Assembly (NCBI GenBank): GCA_021787845.1
Contig: JAJYLH010000051.1
Location: forward strand, 1 to 40,379
DNA length: 40,379 nucleotides
Direction of reading: 5' to 3'
Source: Myxococcales bacterium
GTDB taxonomy: Bacteria > Myxococcota > Myxococcia > Myxococcales > JAJYLH01
The first letter of the stretch is position 1. Every line of letters begins with the position of its first letter. The notes under the pieces were generated by a model, which was not told the origin of the DNA, did not search any database, and saw only the letters and a program-made list of their open reading frames with translations. A program made the translations under genes and the position numbers. Of the stretch, positions 1 to 7,860 are shown one piece after another.

Positions 1-93
1 ACCGTCGCCGGCGCCGACGCGATCATCGCCCTGCGCTGCTGCATCCTCAGCGGCCGCTTCGAGGGCTTCTGGGAACGCCGGGCGGCCGGATGA
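1..93 (+). CDS. ISKra4-type transposase, C-terminal end only (cut by window edge)
   Basis: The first 30 complete codons read to a TGA at 91-93 and end with the pattern ALRCC...LSGRFEGFWERR. That tail is characteristic of ISKra4-family transposases (DDE-type), where it follows the last catalytic region. Nothing before base 1 is available, so whether the element is intact cannot be judged. It marks the left of a mobile segment that continues with a topoisomerase, a ParB-domain gene and a serine recombinase. The family call rests on a short but distinctive tail. Confidence 0.7.
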   Translation, partial: TVAGADAIIALRCCILSGRFEGFWERRAAG

Positions 94-433
94 CCGGGCG
101 GCTCCTCATTTTTCTGACGCACGCCCTCTGCGGATCGAAGCGTATAGCTTCGGCGAGCCGGTCCTGCGCTTCGGCTCCGGCCCGGCCGCCGGGTGGCAAG
201 CCAGGGACGCCCATCGCGGCGCATTCACCTGGCTCACCCGACGGACGCCCGGCCGGGGCGCACTCGCCCATCCCGTCCGAGCCGGACCCAAGCACGCCAG
301 CGCTGGCGGACCCCTCGCAGGCTGGAATCCCCGCCGCCGCCATCTCGGTGGCCGCCGAAGGTGAGCCAGAGGGGGCAGTCGTCTCGGCGCCAGCCAGGCG
401 GCCTATGGCCCCGTCCAGATCCGGGGGCCGCCC
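94..433. other. Gap between transposase end and topoisomerase gene
   Basis: No recognisable gene. One open frame (90-437, plus strand) overlaps the transposase stop as ATGA and the next gene's start as GTGA. Its product would be a low-complexity Pro/Ala/Ser-rich 115-residue chain with no domain I recognise. The overlaps could mean translational coupling, but in DNA this GC-rich they also arise by chance. No clear promoter or terminator was seen. Confidence 0.4.
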
Positions 434-526
434 GTGACCCTCGCGCTTTCAAGAATCGCTGATCTTGAGCCCGCCGTCGGCAAGCCAACGCCACTGACGG
501 ATTCGGCCGATTTTGAAAACCGCCTC
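433..526. repeat. Palindromic repeat, copy 1, at the start of the topoisomerase gene
   Basis: This stretch aligns along its length with 2811-2902. Both begin CGTGA, share the 11-mer GCAAGCCAACG (480-490 here) in the centre, and end TTTTGAAAACC or TTCAAAACC. Each copy is an imperfect inverted repeat; here the arms are 447-461 and 504-518, about 12 of 15 pairing with a one-base offset. It lies inside the first 30 codons of the topoisomerase frame. It could be an operator, a centromere-like ParB site, an attenuator hairpin or an inserted element; the sequence alone does not decide. Confidence 0.6.
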
Positions 527-2815
527 TTCCGGCGCGAGGACTGGGAGGTGTTCCGGACGCTCGACGGCGTTGCCCAGCGCGCTGGCGTGCCGGTCCAAGG
601 CCTCGCCCGGCTCGTGCTGAAGGAGCTGGCCGACAACGCCCTGGACGCCGGCGGCGAGGTGCAGGTCGGGCGCGGCGCCGCCGAGCGCGAGTTCTTCGTC
701 CAGGACGGCGGCCCCGGCCTGCACGGCACCGACGAGGAAATCGCCGAGCTGTTCTCGATCCGCCGGCCGCTCACCTCGAGCAAGCTGTTGCGGCAGCCCA
801 CCTGCGGCGCCCTCGGCAACGGCCTGCGGGTCGTCGCGGGCACGGTGCTGGCGTCCGCGGGCGACCTCACGGTCTCGACCGCCGGACGCGTCTTGCGCCT
901 CGACCCCCAGGACGACGGCTCGACACAGGTCGAGCGCGCGGGTTCGTGGTCCGGGACGGGCACCCGCATCTCGGTCACGTTCGGGCCGGGCATCAACTGT
1001 GTTCTCGCGCTCGGGTGGGCGGAGCAGGCGCAGTTCTTCACTGGTGGCGAGCCATACCGCGGGCGGTCCTCGGCCTACTGGTACACCTCGGAGGCGTTCT
1101 TCGAGCTGGCGCAGGCGGCGGGCGCCCGAACGGTCCGGGCGCTCGTCGCCGAGCTCGACGGCTGCACGGGCACCAAGGCTGGCGAGGTCGCGGCGGGGTT
1201 CGCCGGACGCGCCGCGATTGAGCTCTCCCGCGATGAGACGGATGAGCTACTTGCCCGTGCTCGCGCGGCCGCACGGCCGGTGAAGCCCGAGCGTCTCGGC
1301 AATGTCGGGCGTCAGCCAGATCTACCCGACGCCTACGCCCGCCGCACCGGCACTTTCAAGGTGCCGCTCCACCGGGGTCCACACGCGGCCGAGATCCCGT
1401 TTGTCGTCGAGGCCTGGGCGCAGTCCGCATCGGCACCGCATCTGTGCCTACTCGTGAACCGCACGCCCGTCCCGGCCGAGATCTCGTTCGGTCGCACGAT
1501 GAAAGACAAGACGTGCTGCGGGCTGAAGGGATGCGGCCTTTCCGAAGAACAGCGCGGCATCGCGACACCGGTACAGATCGGCCGTCACGGCGATTTCGGC
1601 ACCTGGGTGAACATCATCGCCCCGTGGTTGCCGAAGACCAACGACAGCAAGTCGCCCGACCTCAGCGCTCTGGCTGTCCCCATCGCTGAGGCGCTCGAAG
1701 CGGCGGTGCGCCAATGCCGCCGGTCGCAGCGCGGCCCCGGACGCCGCTCGGTCAAGGACGTCGTCTTGGGGGTGCTCCCTCAGGCCATCGAGACGGCGAG
1801 CGACGGTGGGCAGCAGCGCTTCACCCAGCGGCAGCTCTACTACACGGTGCGCCCCATGGTGATCGCCGAAACGAGCGAAGCACCTACCTGGGAGAACTTC
1901 TGCAACATCGTCACCGCGAAGGAGGCCGACGACGGCCAAGACATCGCCGGCATGATGCGCGACGTGCGCGGTCTTCTCTACCACCCGCACACGCACGAGG
2001 AGATCCCACTCGGGACCATCGCGGTGGAGCGGTACGAGCGCCCGAAGTGGACCTTCAACAAGATCCTCTTCATCGAGAAGGAGGGCTTCTTCCCGCTTCT
2101 GATCGCAGCCAGATGGCCCGAGCGTCACGACTGCGCGCTCGTCACGTCGAAGGGTCAGCCGACTCGAGCGGTTCGTGACTTGCTCGACCTGCTCGGCGAG
2201 ACGGACGAGGAGATCACCTTCTTCTGCATCCACGACGCGGACGCAGCCGGCACGATCATCTTCCAGTCGCTCCAGAAAGAGACGCGGGCGCGAAAGGCCC
2301 GCAAGGTTCGCATCGTCAACCTCGGCCTCGAGCCCGAAGAAGGGCTCGCGATGGGACTCCCCGTTGAGCCCGCCGAGTACGCCCGCACGCCGGCCATCGC
2401 GGACTACGTGTCAGACGCGTGGCGCGACTGGCTGCTGACCCAGCGCATCGAGCTCAACGCGATGGGCACCGCGGATCTGCTCGCGTGGCTCGACAAGAAG
2501 ATGGCGGCGCACGCGCAGGGCAAGCTGATTCCGCCGGCGCCCGTCTTGGACGAGCACCTCATCTCGTCCGTACGCGAGCGCGTCGAGAACGCCCTCACCG
2601 AGCGAATCCTGCGCGAGGCGGGGCTCGACGAGCAGGTTGCCGACGCCGTGACCGAACTGGCGCCGACTCTTCAGCGACGCTCAGCGAAGCTGCATCGAGA
2701 GGTCGCGCGCACGCTTGCGGAGAACCCGGTTGCTCGCTGGACAGAACCGGTAGAGGAGATCGCCGACAACCTCGTCAACAACCACCTCCAGGTCTCCGAA
2801 GGGGGCGCGTCGTGA
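434..2815 (+). CDS. Topo VIII-like single-chain type IIB DNA topoisomerase (B-A fusion)
   Basis: A 793-residue protein joining both halves of a topoisomerase VI. Residues ~30-200 are a GHKL ATPase domain: N-box KELADNALDAG (E64, N68, D71), G1 box DGGPG (91-95) and a glycine-rich G2 loop at 125-130. Residues ~300-430 resemble the transducer domain (VNRTP near 341). From ~435 the protein is Spo11/TopoVIA-like: the 5Y-CAP motif RQLYYTVRP gives Y470 as probable DNA-cleaving tyrosine, and the Toprim acidic residues are E548 (FIEKEG) and D601/D603 (HDADAAG). The H2TH region between ATPase and transducer looks reduced or absent. Known Topo VIII enzymes are such fusions, carried by plasmids and integrated elements, and relax or decatenate DNA with ATP. 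The GTG start overlaps the previous frame's stop and has only a weak ribosome site, so the start is uncertain; the first 30 residues lie over a palindromic repeat. A ParB-domain gene follows. Confidence 0.85.
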   Translation: MTLALSRIADLEPAVGKPTPLTDSADFENRLFRREDWEVFRTLDGVAQRAGVPVQGLARLVLKELADNALDAGGEVQVGRGAAEREFFVQDGGPGLHGTDEEIAELFSIRRPLTSSKLLRQPTCGALGNGLRVVAGTVLASAGDLTVSTAGRVLRLDPQDDGSTQVERAGSWSGTGTRISVTFGPGINCVLALGWAEQAQFFTGGEPYRGRSSAYWYTSEAFFELAQAAGARTVRALVAELDGCTGTKAGEVAAGFAGRAAIELSRDETDELLARARAAARPVKPERLGNVGRQPDLPDAYARRTGTFKVPLHRGPHAAEIPFVVEAWAQSASAPHLCLLVNRTPVPAEISFGRTMKDKTCCGLKGCGLSEEQRGIATPVQIGRHGDFGTWVNIIAPWLPKTNDSKSPDLSALAVPIAEALEAAVRQCRRSQRGPGRRSVKDVVLGVLPQAIETASDGGQQRFTQRQLYYTVRPMVIAETSEAPTWENFCNIVTAKEADDGQDIAGMMRDVRGLLYHPHTHEEIPLGTIAVERYERPKWTFNKILFIEKEGFFPLLIAARWPERHDCALVTSKGQPTRAVRDLLDLLGETDEEITFFCIHDADAAGTIIFQSLQKETRARKARKVRIVNLGLEPEEGLAMGLPVEPAEYARTPAIADYVSDAWRDWLLTQRIELNAMGTADLLAWLDKKMAAHAQGKLIPPAPVLDEHLISSVRERVENALTERILREAGLDEQVADAVTELAPTLQRRSAKLHREVARTLAENPVARWTEPVEEIADNLVNNHLQVSEGGAS

Positions 2816-2902
2816 GCCCATGCCTTCGAAAAATCGCCGATTCCGGGCGCCGCCTCAGCAAGCCAACGGGCTCGACGAAAACGGCGAATCTTCAAAACCC
2901 TC
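2811..2902. repeat. Palindromic repeat, copy 2, between topoisomerase and ParB genes
   Basis: This is the second copy of the sequence at 433-526. Arms TTCGAAAAATCGCCG (2825-2839) and CGGCGAATCTTCAAA (2882-2896) pair at about 12 of 15 positions, with the shared core GCAAGCCAACG at 2858-2868. It starts over the last codons of the topoisomerase gene and fills most of the gap before the ParB start. The position suggests a role in expression of the two genes or a binding site for one of their products, but that is inference. Confidence 0.6.
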
Positions 2903-2972
2903 AATCCCGCCGCGACGCCTGCGCGGCATTTCGCGCTGGTCGCCACGCACGAACAGCGCAGGAGAACCTGAC

Positions 2973-4010
2973 ATGAGAATCGGAACCTACGAGACGCACT
3001 CGGCCGCAGACCTGTTCCCACTGCTCGGCAACGATGAAGCCGCGGCCCTCCGGGCGAGCATCCGCGCCAACGGACTGCGCCAGCCGATTGTCCGGGCCGA
3101 TGGACTGATCCTGGACGGGCGCAACCGGCTCATCGCATGCATCGCCGAGAATGTCGAGCCGCGCTTCGTCGAGTTCGACGGCGGCAACCCCTGGCAGTAC
3201 GTCTGGGACCTCAACGCCGAGCGCCGGCACATGGAGCCGTTCCAGAAGGCCGCCATCGCGGTCAAGTTCGCCACCGAGTCGGAGAAGTGGCAAGCGAAGC
3301 AGGAGTCCCGACGCGAGGCCGCCAACAGGGCGAGGAGCGAAGCCGCGAAGGGCAATCGCAACGCTGCCCGAAACAGTGGTGGCTCACGTGAGCCACGACC
3401 GTCTCGTGAATCGAAGGCGAAGCCCAAGCCGCACCGGGCCGCCGATGAGGTCGCCGAGAGCGCCCGCGTCTCCGTCGCTACCGTGCGCCGTGCGATGAAG
3501 CTGAAGGAGAAGGACCCGGAGAAGTTCGAAGCCGTCGTCCGCGGCGAGGTGTCCGGGCCTGCGGCGCTCGCTCAGGTCAAGCACGAAGCCGCGAAGGCTG
3601 CCGTCGCGCAAGCCGCGCTCGTGGCGCCGGAGGCGTCGATGCTTACCAAGAGCGGTGCCGCTTGTCACGAGGCCGAGAAGCGTGCGCGCTGGCTCTCGTC
3701 CGGCGGCTTCTGCGCGTCGCAACGGCGTCGGCGCGACCAACGCGCGCACCTCGCGATTCCACTCCATCAACCGTTCCGCGAGGCAGGTCTTGGCTCGCGC
3801 GGCAGCAGCGTCACGCCCGCGTCACGCGTGATGCAGTGCGTGACGCAGCGTGATGCAGTGCGTGACGCAAGCGTGACGTACGGCTGCCAAGCGGCCAATT
3901 CCGACCGGCTACTTGCGCACGCACACGAGGCCTTCGACCAGTACGGGAACGAGGCCGGGAAGGTCACCACCACGTCGGGCGGTCCGCGTCGGGCGGCGAG
4001 GGCGGCATGA
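2973..4010 (+). CDS. ParB/Srx-domain DNA-binding protein with an unusual tail
   Basis: 345 residues from an ATG preceded by GGAGAA at good spacing; the frame is open further upstream, but only across the palindromic repeat. Residues ~5-70 form a ParB N-terminal (ParB/Srx) domain, including LRQPIVRADGLILDGRNRL, the usual 'do this, guided by a G-R-R-like box' region. Residues ~75-100 are helical, 105-155 are basic and charged, and 155-185 read as a helix-turn-helix (DEVAESARVSVATVRRAMKL). ParB-type proteins bind centromere-like sites; the ParB/Srx fold can also bind CTP or have nuclease or regulatory roles. The last ~110 residues are low-complexity and read through two local repeats (a ~110-bp duplication and a 22-bp tandem repeat), so the original protein probably ended near residue 215. 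It follows the topoisomerase gene by 157 bases and is probably co-transcribed with it. Confidence 0.75.
   Translation: MRIGTYETHSAADLFPLLGNDEAAALRASIRANGLRQPIVRADGLILDGRNRLIACIAENVEPRFVEFDGGNPWQYVWDLNAERRHMEPFQKAAIAVKFATESEKWQAKQESRREAANRARSEAAKGNRNAARNSGGSREPRPSRESKAKPKPHRAADEVAESARVSVATVRRAMKLKEKDPEKFEAVVRGEVSGPAALAQVKHEAAKAAVAQAALVAPEASMLTKSGAACHEAEKRARWLSSGGFCASQRRRRDQRAHLAIPLHQPFREAGLGSRGSSVTPASRVMQCVTQRDAVRDASVTYGCQAANSDRLLAHAHEAFDQYGNEAGKVTTTSGGPRRAARAA
3645..3755. repeat. ~110-bp duplication, copy A
   Basis: The plus strand here matches 4024-4138 with scattered substitutions and small indels; both carry GAGGCCGAGAAGCG-like, CTCGTCCGGCGGC-like and CGACCA(A/G)CGCGCGCA blocks. On the minus strand both copies would encode a similar peptide (VRALVAP...AAGREPA...LLGLVTSG here, MRALVAP...AAGREPAP...LLGPVPSG in copy B). 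The copy lies in the 3' part of the ParB gene. The most economical reading is that the tail of the neighbouring ORF6N gene was duplicated and the ParB frame now reads through it backwards. Confidence 0.55.
3827..3870. repeat. Two tandem 22-bp direct repeats
   Basis: Bases 3827-3848 and 3849-3870 are identical except for the last base (CGTGATGCAGTGCGTGACGC plus AG or AA). A partial third motif, GCGTGACG, follows directly, and CGTCACGC precedes it in the opposite sense. The spacing is two helical turns, as in iterons or repeated protein-binding sites. The repeat lies inside the low-complexity tail of the ParB-domain frame, so it may be a cis site overlapping the gene end or simply a slippage product. 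Confidence 0.75.
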
Positions 4011-4023
4011 CTCGGGCCCTGAA

Positions 4024-4138
4024 GCTAACCGAGAGTGCCGCCGCTGGGCACCGGGCCGAGAAGCGTGGGCGGCGCTGGCTCCCGTCCGGCGGCGGCTGCG
4101 CATCGCTCCGGCCTTGGCGCGACCAGCGCGCGCATCCC
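4024..4138. repeat. ~110-bp duplication, copy B
   Basis: This is the partner of 3645-3755. On the minus strand it encodes the last ~35 residues of the ORF6N-domain protein. See copy A for the matching blocks. Confidence 0.55.
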
Positions 4139-4633
4139 GCTGTCCGCCTCGACCTCCCGCTCCTCGACCTGCCACGCGAGCGGGTCGCGGAAGCTCTTGA
4201 CGAGGACGAGGTAGCCGCGCTCGGTGAGGAGGACGATGTGGCTGCCGCCGCCCTTGGGCGTCCCGAACGGTGTACGTTTTTCGTCCGCCGTTCCCGGCGC
4301 CGCCCGGAAGTAGTGGCGTCCTTCGCTCAGCTTCTCGCGGTGCTTCGCGAACGCGCGCCTGGCGGTGCCCTCCGGTCGGCCGTGGACCCCGTCCATCATG
4401 GCGAGCGTGCTCACCCGCTGGCCGGCGCGCTCGATGGGCGCAGCCTCGATGCGAGCGGGCTCCTGGCACACCTTTCGACCGCCGACACCGGTGGGGACAA
4501 TTTGCCCCGCCGGAAAAGTGCCGTCCTTCGACGAATTCGGCCCGGCGGCGCCGGACTGGCCCGGGTCCAGATTCCCTGCTGGCGCGCCTTGCGATGCTGG
4601 GCAGGTGCGCACCCAGTCAGAGTACTCAGCCAT
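4025..4633 (-). CDS. ORF6N-domain protein, phage antirepressor-like
   Basis: 202 residues on the minus strand, starting at an ATG with GGCAGG just upstream. The central part matches the ORF6N pattern: MMDGVHGRPEGTARRAFAKH, then a 'GRHYFRA' stretch, then KGGGSHIVLLTERGYLVLVK and SFRDPLAWQV. ORF6N domains are DNA-binding modules found with KilA-N and Bro domains in phage antirepressors and element-borne regulators. After LAWQV the usual 'QRELVDxYF' continuation is lost (EEREVEADSG), so the C-terminal end may be frameshifted or replaced; the last ~35 residues come from sequence duplicated at 3645-3755. It is convergent with the ParB gene and divergent from the integrase. A role as a switch for the element is inference. 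Confidence 0.65.
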   Translation of the reverse strand: MAEYSDWVRTCPASQGAPAGNLDPGQSGAAGPNSSKDGTFPAGQIVPTGVGGRKVCQEPARIEAAPIERAGQRVSTLAMMDGVHGRPEGTARRAFAKHREKLSEGRHYFRAAPGTADEKRTPFGTPKGGGSHIVLLTERGYLVLVKSFRDPLAWQVEEREVEADSGMRALVAPRPERCAAAAGREPAPPTLLGPVPSGGTLG

Positions 4634-4815
4634 CCTGCCCACCGTCGGCGGCGCCGGTCGCCGGGTTCCCACTTGCTTCCGGCCGCCACCAGAGCGGGCA
4701 TGTCGATCGCCCCGGCAATGGTACCGGGCGAGGAGGACGACGTGACGAGCTTAGCTATACGACAGCGCTACCACTTAGCGTGTGAGCCGAGCGATAGCGC
4801 CCCCGGAGGGCGACG
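4634..4815. promoter_or_regulatory. Divergent intergenic region between ORF6N gene and integrase
   Basis: 182 bases separate the two divergent starts, so promoters for both should lie here. The right half is relatively A+T-rich and contains a short inverted repeat CGCTA-ccact-TAGCG (4766-4780) plus related AGCG/CGAT words. An integrase ribosome site GGAGGG is at 4805-4810. No confident -35/-10 pair was recognised. The inverted repeat is a weak operator candidate. Confidence 0.35.
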
Positions 4816-6423
4816 ATGACCCCGGAACCCTGCGCCACCACCTCGGCCACGGAAGCCCGAAAGCTGCCGAGATACGTAGATCTGCTGCGATGCTCGACCA
4901 AGGGCCAGGCCGATCGCGATACGCCGGAGATGCAGCGTAAGGCCCTCGACCAGCTCGCCGAAAGACGCGGGGGCGTGCGTGCCCACCCCCGGATTGAGGC
5001 TCTCGCAGTCTCCGGGGGTTTGCGCTTGGACGAGCGCGACGACCTGCGAGTGCTCTTCGATCTGCTTTCCCGCCGCGCGATAGACGAGGTTCGGGTTTAC
5101 GCCATAGACCGGCTGACCCGCTCGGACGACCCGGTGGAGCGGGCGACGATCTACCAAGCCCTTCGGCAAGCGGGCGCGAAAATCGTCACCACGACCGGCC
5201 GCGAGATCGACCCCTGCGCCGAGGGCGATGGCGCGGGCATCGCCGAGCTTGGCTACATGATTGAAGCCTGGGGCGCAGCGCAGGAGAAGGCGCGCATCCA
5301 CCGGCGGATGACCGACGGCCGGCGTCGCGCGGCAGCCTCCGGCTACCATCCCGGTGGTCGCGCGTCCTACGGCCTCACCTTCGATCGGAAGGCCAAGGAG
5401 TGGCACATCGTCGAGAAGCAAGCCGGAGTCGTGAAGCAGATCTTCCAGCTCGCGGCGGACGGCGCGTCGCTCAACCAGATCAAGAAGGCGCTCGCGGACG
5501 CCGGCGTCACTTCACCCGATGGCTCGCGCTGGGCCTCGACCGCCATCACCAAGCTGATTCGCAACCCCGCCTACACGGGCCACACGGAGTTCCACGTCGG
5601 CGGCGACACGTTCCCGATCACCGTCCCCGCGATCATCACCCCCGAGTTGGCGGCGCGCGCGCAGGCTGGGCTCCGCGGCCGGAAGGGGCGCCCCTCTGGA
5701 CGACCGGCCGTCATCGAGGCCCTGTGCAGGGGGCTTGCGCGGTGCGGGACCTGCGGCGCTCCCGTCTACGTTGCGTCGAGAGACGCGACGAGGACCCGCT
5801 ACTACGAGTGCTCGAGCCGGACGCACAGACGCTCGTGCGGCAACATCAGGTTCTACTTGCCGGACGTCGACGCCGCAGTCTGGGCGGCGCTCCGCGCGAA
5901 GCTCCAGGAGTCCGACGTGCTGAGCAAGGCCTGCGAGACGGCGGACAGCGCGGCCAACCCGGCGAGCTTCGACGTGCAGATTGCCACCTGCGAGAAGAAG
6001 CTCGCCGCGCTCGAACGCAAGGCGGTCGGGGTCGTCGACCTCCGGGCGGACGGGCTCATCTCCGAGCAGAAGGCCAAGGACGAGCTCGACCGGATTCGGC
6101 GGGAGCGGGCGAACACCTCAGCGATGATGGCTTCCGCCCGCGAGGCTCGGTCGCATGCCACCGAGCACCAGGCCCGGCTCGGCACCCTGGCTGAGCGCCT
6201 CGACCAGCTCCGGGCCGCGCTCGACTCGCCGGACTTCGCGACTCGACGGGCGATCGTTCAGGCCATCGTCCCCGCCGAACCCGACTTCGGGATCATCCTG
6301 CACGCCAACCGTCGGATCGAAATCCGCGGTGCCATAAGCACAAACGGCATCGGTGGAGGGGGTGGCGGCAACCGACCTAAAGTGTTGCCTGGGTCTGAAC
6401 GAAGCCGATACCCCCTCACGTAA
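4816..6423 (+). CDS. Large serine recombinase (integrase)
   Basis: 535 residues from an ATG with GGAGGG six bases upstream. The N-terminal resolvase domain carries LLRCSTKGQ with S27 as nucleophile, and AIDRLTR around R99-R102 of the active site. The recombinase domain follows (GYHPGGRASYGL near 176-187; WASTAITKLIRNPAYTG 239-255), then a zinc ribbon with C310, C313, C332 and C341, a charged coiled-coil region (~385-470) and a final segment. Domain order and length fit large serine recombinases, which integrate or excise elements at att sites. The last ~25 residues begin with six glycines (354-base region near 6355) and look unstructured, possibly encoded by sequence reshaped at an att junction. 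It is the last gene of the mobile segment and converges on chromosomal asd 106 bases away, suggesting insertion near the asd 3' end. Confidence 0.88.
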   Translation: MTPEPCATTSATEARKLPRYVDLLRCSTKGQADRDTPEMQRKALDQLAERRGGVRAHPRIEALAVSGGLRLDERDDLRVLFDLLSRRAIDEVRVYAIDRLTRSDDPVERATIYQALRQAGAKIVTTTGREIDPCAEGDGAGIAELGYMIEAWGAAQEKARIHRRMTDGRRRAAASGYHPGGRASYGLTFDRKAKEWHIVEKQAGVVKQIFQLAADGASLNQIKKALADAGVTSPDGSRWASTAITKLIRNPAYTGHTEFHVGGDTFPITVPAIITPELAARAQAGLRGRKGRPSGRPAVIEALCRGLARCGTCGAPVYVASRDATRTRYYECSSRTHRRSCGNIRFYLPDVDAAVWAALRAKLQESDVLSKACETADSAANPASFDVQIATCEKKLAALERKAVGVVDLRADGLISEQKAKDELDRIRRERANTSAMMASAREARSHATEHQARLGTLAERLDQLRAALDSPDFATRRAIVQAIVPAEPDFGIILHANRRIEIRGAISTNGIGGGGGGNRPKVLPGSERSRYPLT

Positions 6424-6529
6424 CGGTCGATAGCCGACGTCTGCTTATCGGGTTGACGCCAGAAAAGTCGGAGCGGCGGCCGATGGCCGGCGCTCCAAGC
6501 GGACGCACTGGCGTGATTCGGATAACCAG

Positions 6530-7618
6530 CTAGCCGACATACCCCTTCGTCGCGAGCCACTCGCCCATCAGGATGGCTCCCTTGGCGGCGCCGAGCTTGG
6601 TGTTGTGGCTGACGAGGACGTACTTGAGCCCGTTCTCGAGCGCCGAATCCTCGCGCAAGCGGCCGACGGTCGTGGTCATGCCGCCGCCGCGATCGCGGTC
6701 GAGCCGCGGCTGGGGGCGGTCGGGCTCGTCGGTGACGTGAATCAGCTCCGCCGGGCAGGAGGGGAGCCCCAGGGCGACGAAGTCGCGGCCGAACTCGCGC
6801 AGCGCCTGACCGGCCTCGGCGACGCTCGCCTTCTTCTCCAGGGCGACGAAGACCGACTCGGTGTGCCCGTCGAGGACCGCGACCCGGGTGCAGGTGGCGC
6901 TGACGGCGGCATCGTGGGGGCGCAGCACGCCCTGTTCCAGCCGGCCGAGGATCTTCCGGGTTTCGATTTCGACCTTCTGCTCTTCCTTGGCGATGAAGGG
7001 CACCACGTTGTCCAGGACGTCGAGCGCGAGGACGCCGGGGCTGCGGCCCGCGCCGCTCGCCGCCTGGAGAGAGGTCATCAGGACCCGGCGAAGCCCGAAG
7101 CGGTCGTCGAGGGGCTTCAAGCTCAACGCGAGCCCTACCGTCGTGCAGTTGGGCCCCGGGGTAACGAAACCCCTCCAGCCCCGCGTTGCGCGCTGTCGGT
7201 CGATCAGCGCGGCGTGATCGAGGTTGACTCCGGGCAGGAACACCGGCACGTCGGGCTCGTACCGAAACGCGCTCGCCGTCGAAATCACGGGGACGTGGCG
7301 GGCGTAGAGCGGCTCCAGCTCCCTCGCCGCGTCCGACTCGACGGCGCTGAAGACGAGGTCCAGCCCCGCGGTCGACATCTCCCGGGCGTCCTCGACCTTT
7401 AGCTCAGCGATAGCGGAGTCGAGGGGCTCGGGCACGAACCAGCGGGAGGTGCCGGAGGGGTCCTGGAGCGCTTGTGAGTAACGTTTGCCGGCGGAGCGTT
7501 CGCTGGCGGCGAGCTTCGCGACCTGCATCCAGGGGTGGCGGACGAGGGCGGCGAGGAACTGCTGCCCGGCGAGTCCGGTCGCGCCGACCACGGCGACCCG
7601 CAACGACGGCGATGGCAA
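6530..7618 (-). CDS. asd: Aspartate-semialdehyde dehydrogenase (archaeal/fungal-type family)
   Basis: 362 residues. Reduces 4-phospho-L-aspartate to aspartate semialdehyde with NADPH, the branch point to lysine/diaminopimelate, threonine and methionine. The dinucleotide motif GATGLAGQ is at 12-19 and the catalytic cysteine C158 sits in GPNCTT; SLQAASGAG (183-191) and the C-terminal NGLKYVLVSHNT region also fit. The motif style matches the family first known from archaea and fungi rather than the Escherichia coli Asd. I chose a TTG start at 7618: GGAGGG lies just upstream and the residues before it are not family-like, although the frame stays open to 7786. The gene is divergent from the HEAT lipoprotein gene, and its partners dapA and dapB lie 6 kb away. 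Confidence 0.88.
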   Translation of the reverse strand: MPSPSLRVAVVGATGLAGQQFLAALVRHPWMQVAKLAASERSAGKRYSQALQDPSGTSRWFVPEPLDSAIAELKVEDAREMSTAGLDLVFSAVESDAARELEPLYARHVPVISTASAFRYEPDVPVFLPGVNLDHAALIDRQRATRGWRGFVTPGPNCTTVGLALSLKPLDDRFGLRRVLMTSLQAASGAGRSPGVLALDVLDNVVPFIAKEEQKVEIETRKILGRLEQGVLRPHDAAVSATCTRVAVLDGHTESVFVALEKKASVAEAGQALREFGRDFVALGLPSCPAELIHVTDEPDRPQPRLDRDRGGGMTTTVGRLREDSALENGLKYVLVSHNTKLGAAKGAILMGEWLATKGYVG

Positions 7619-7860
7619 GGTGACCCTCCGCAAGCCGAACGGGCGAGAAGCGTAGTGGAGAACGCGGCCTCGCGCAGCTTCGAGGCGGGGCACGGTGCGG
7701 CCGCGCGAGAACGAGGCGAGCCCGCTTCTTTTCGCGCGGAGGATCCGACCGGCCGGTCGGAGCGGTCGGTTTGTCGCCGGACCCATGCCGAGGCTTGAAT
7801 TCCGGCGAACGCTGTGGCTTAAGATGCGTCGCTCGTGGCGCTTTCTTCGAGGAGGAGCTC

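Noticed and set aside
6431-6538. TAGCCGAC direct repeat near the integrase and asd ends as an att pair
   Set aside because: Only 8 bases, 100 apart and both on the same side of the integrase; too short to call.
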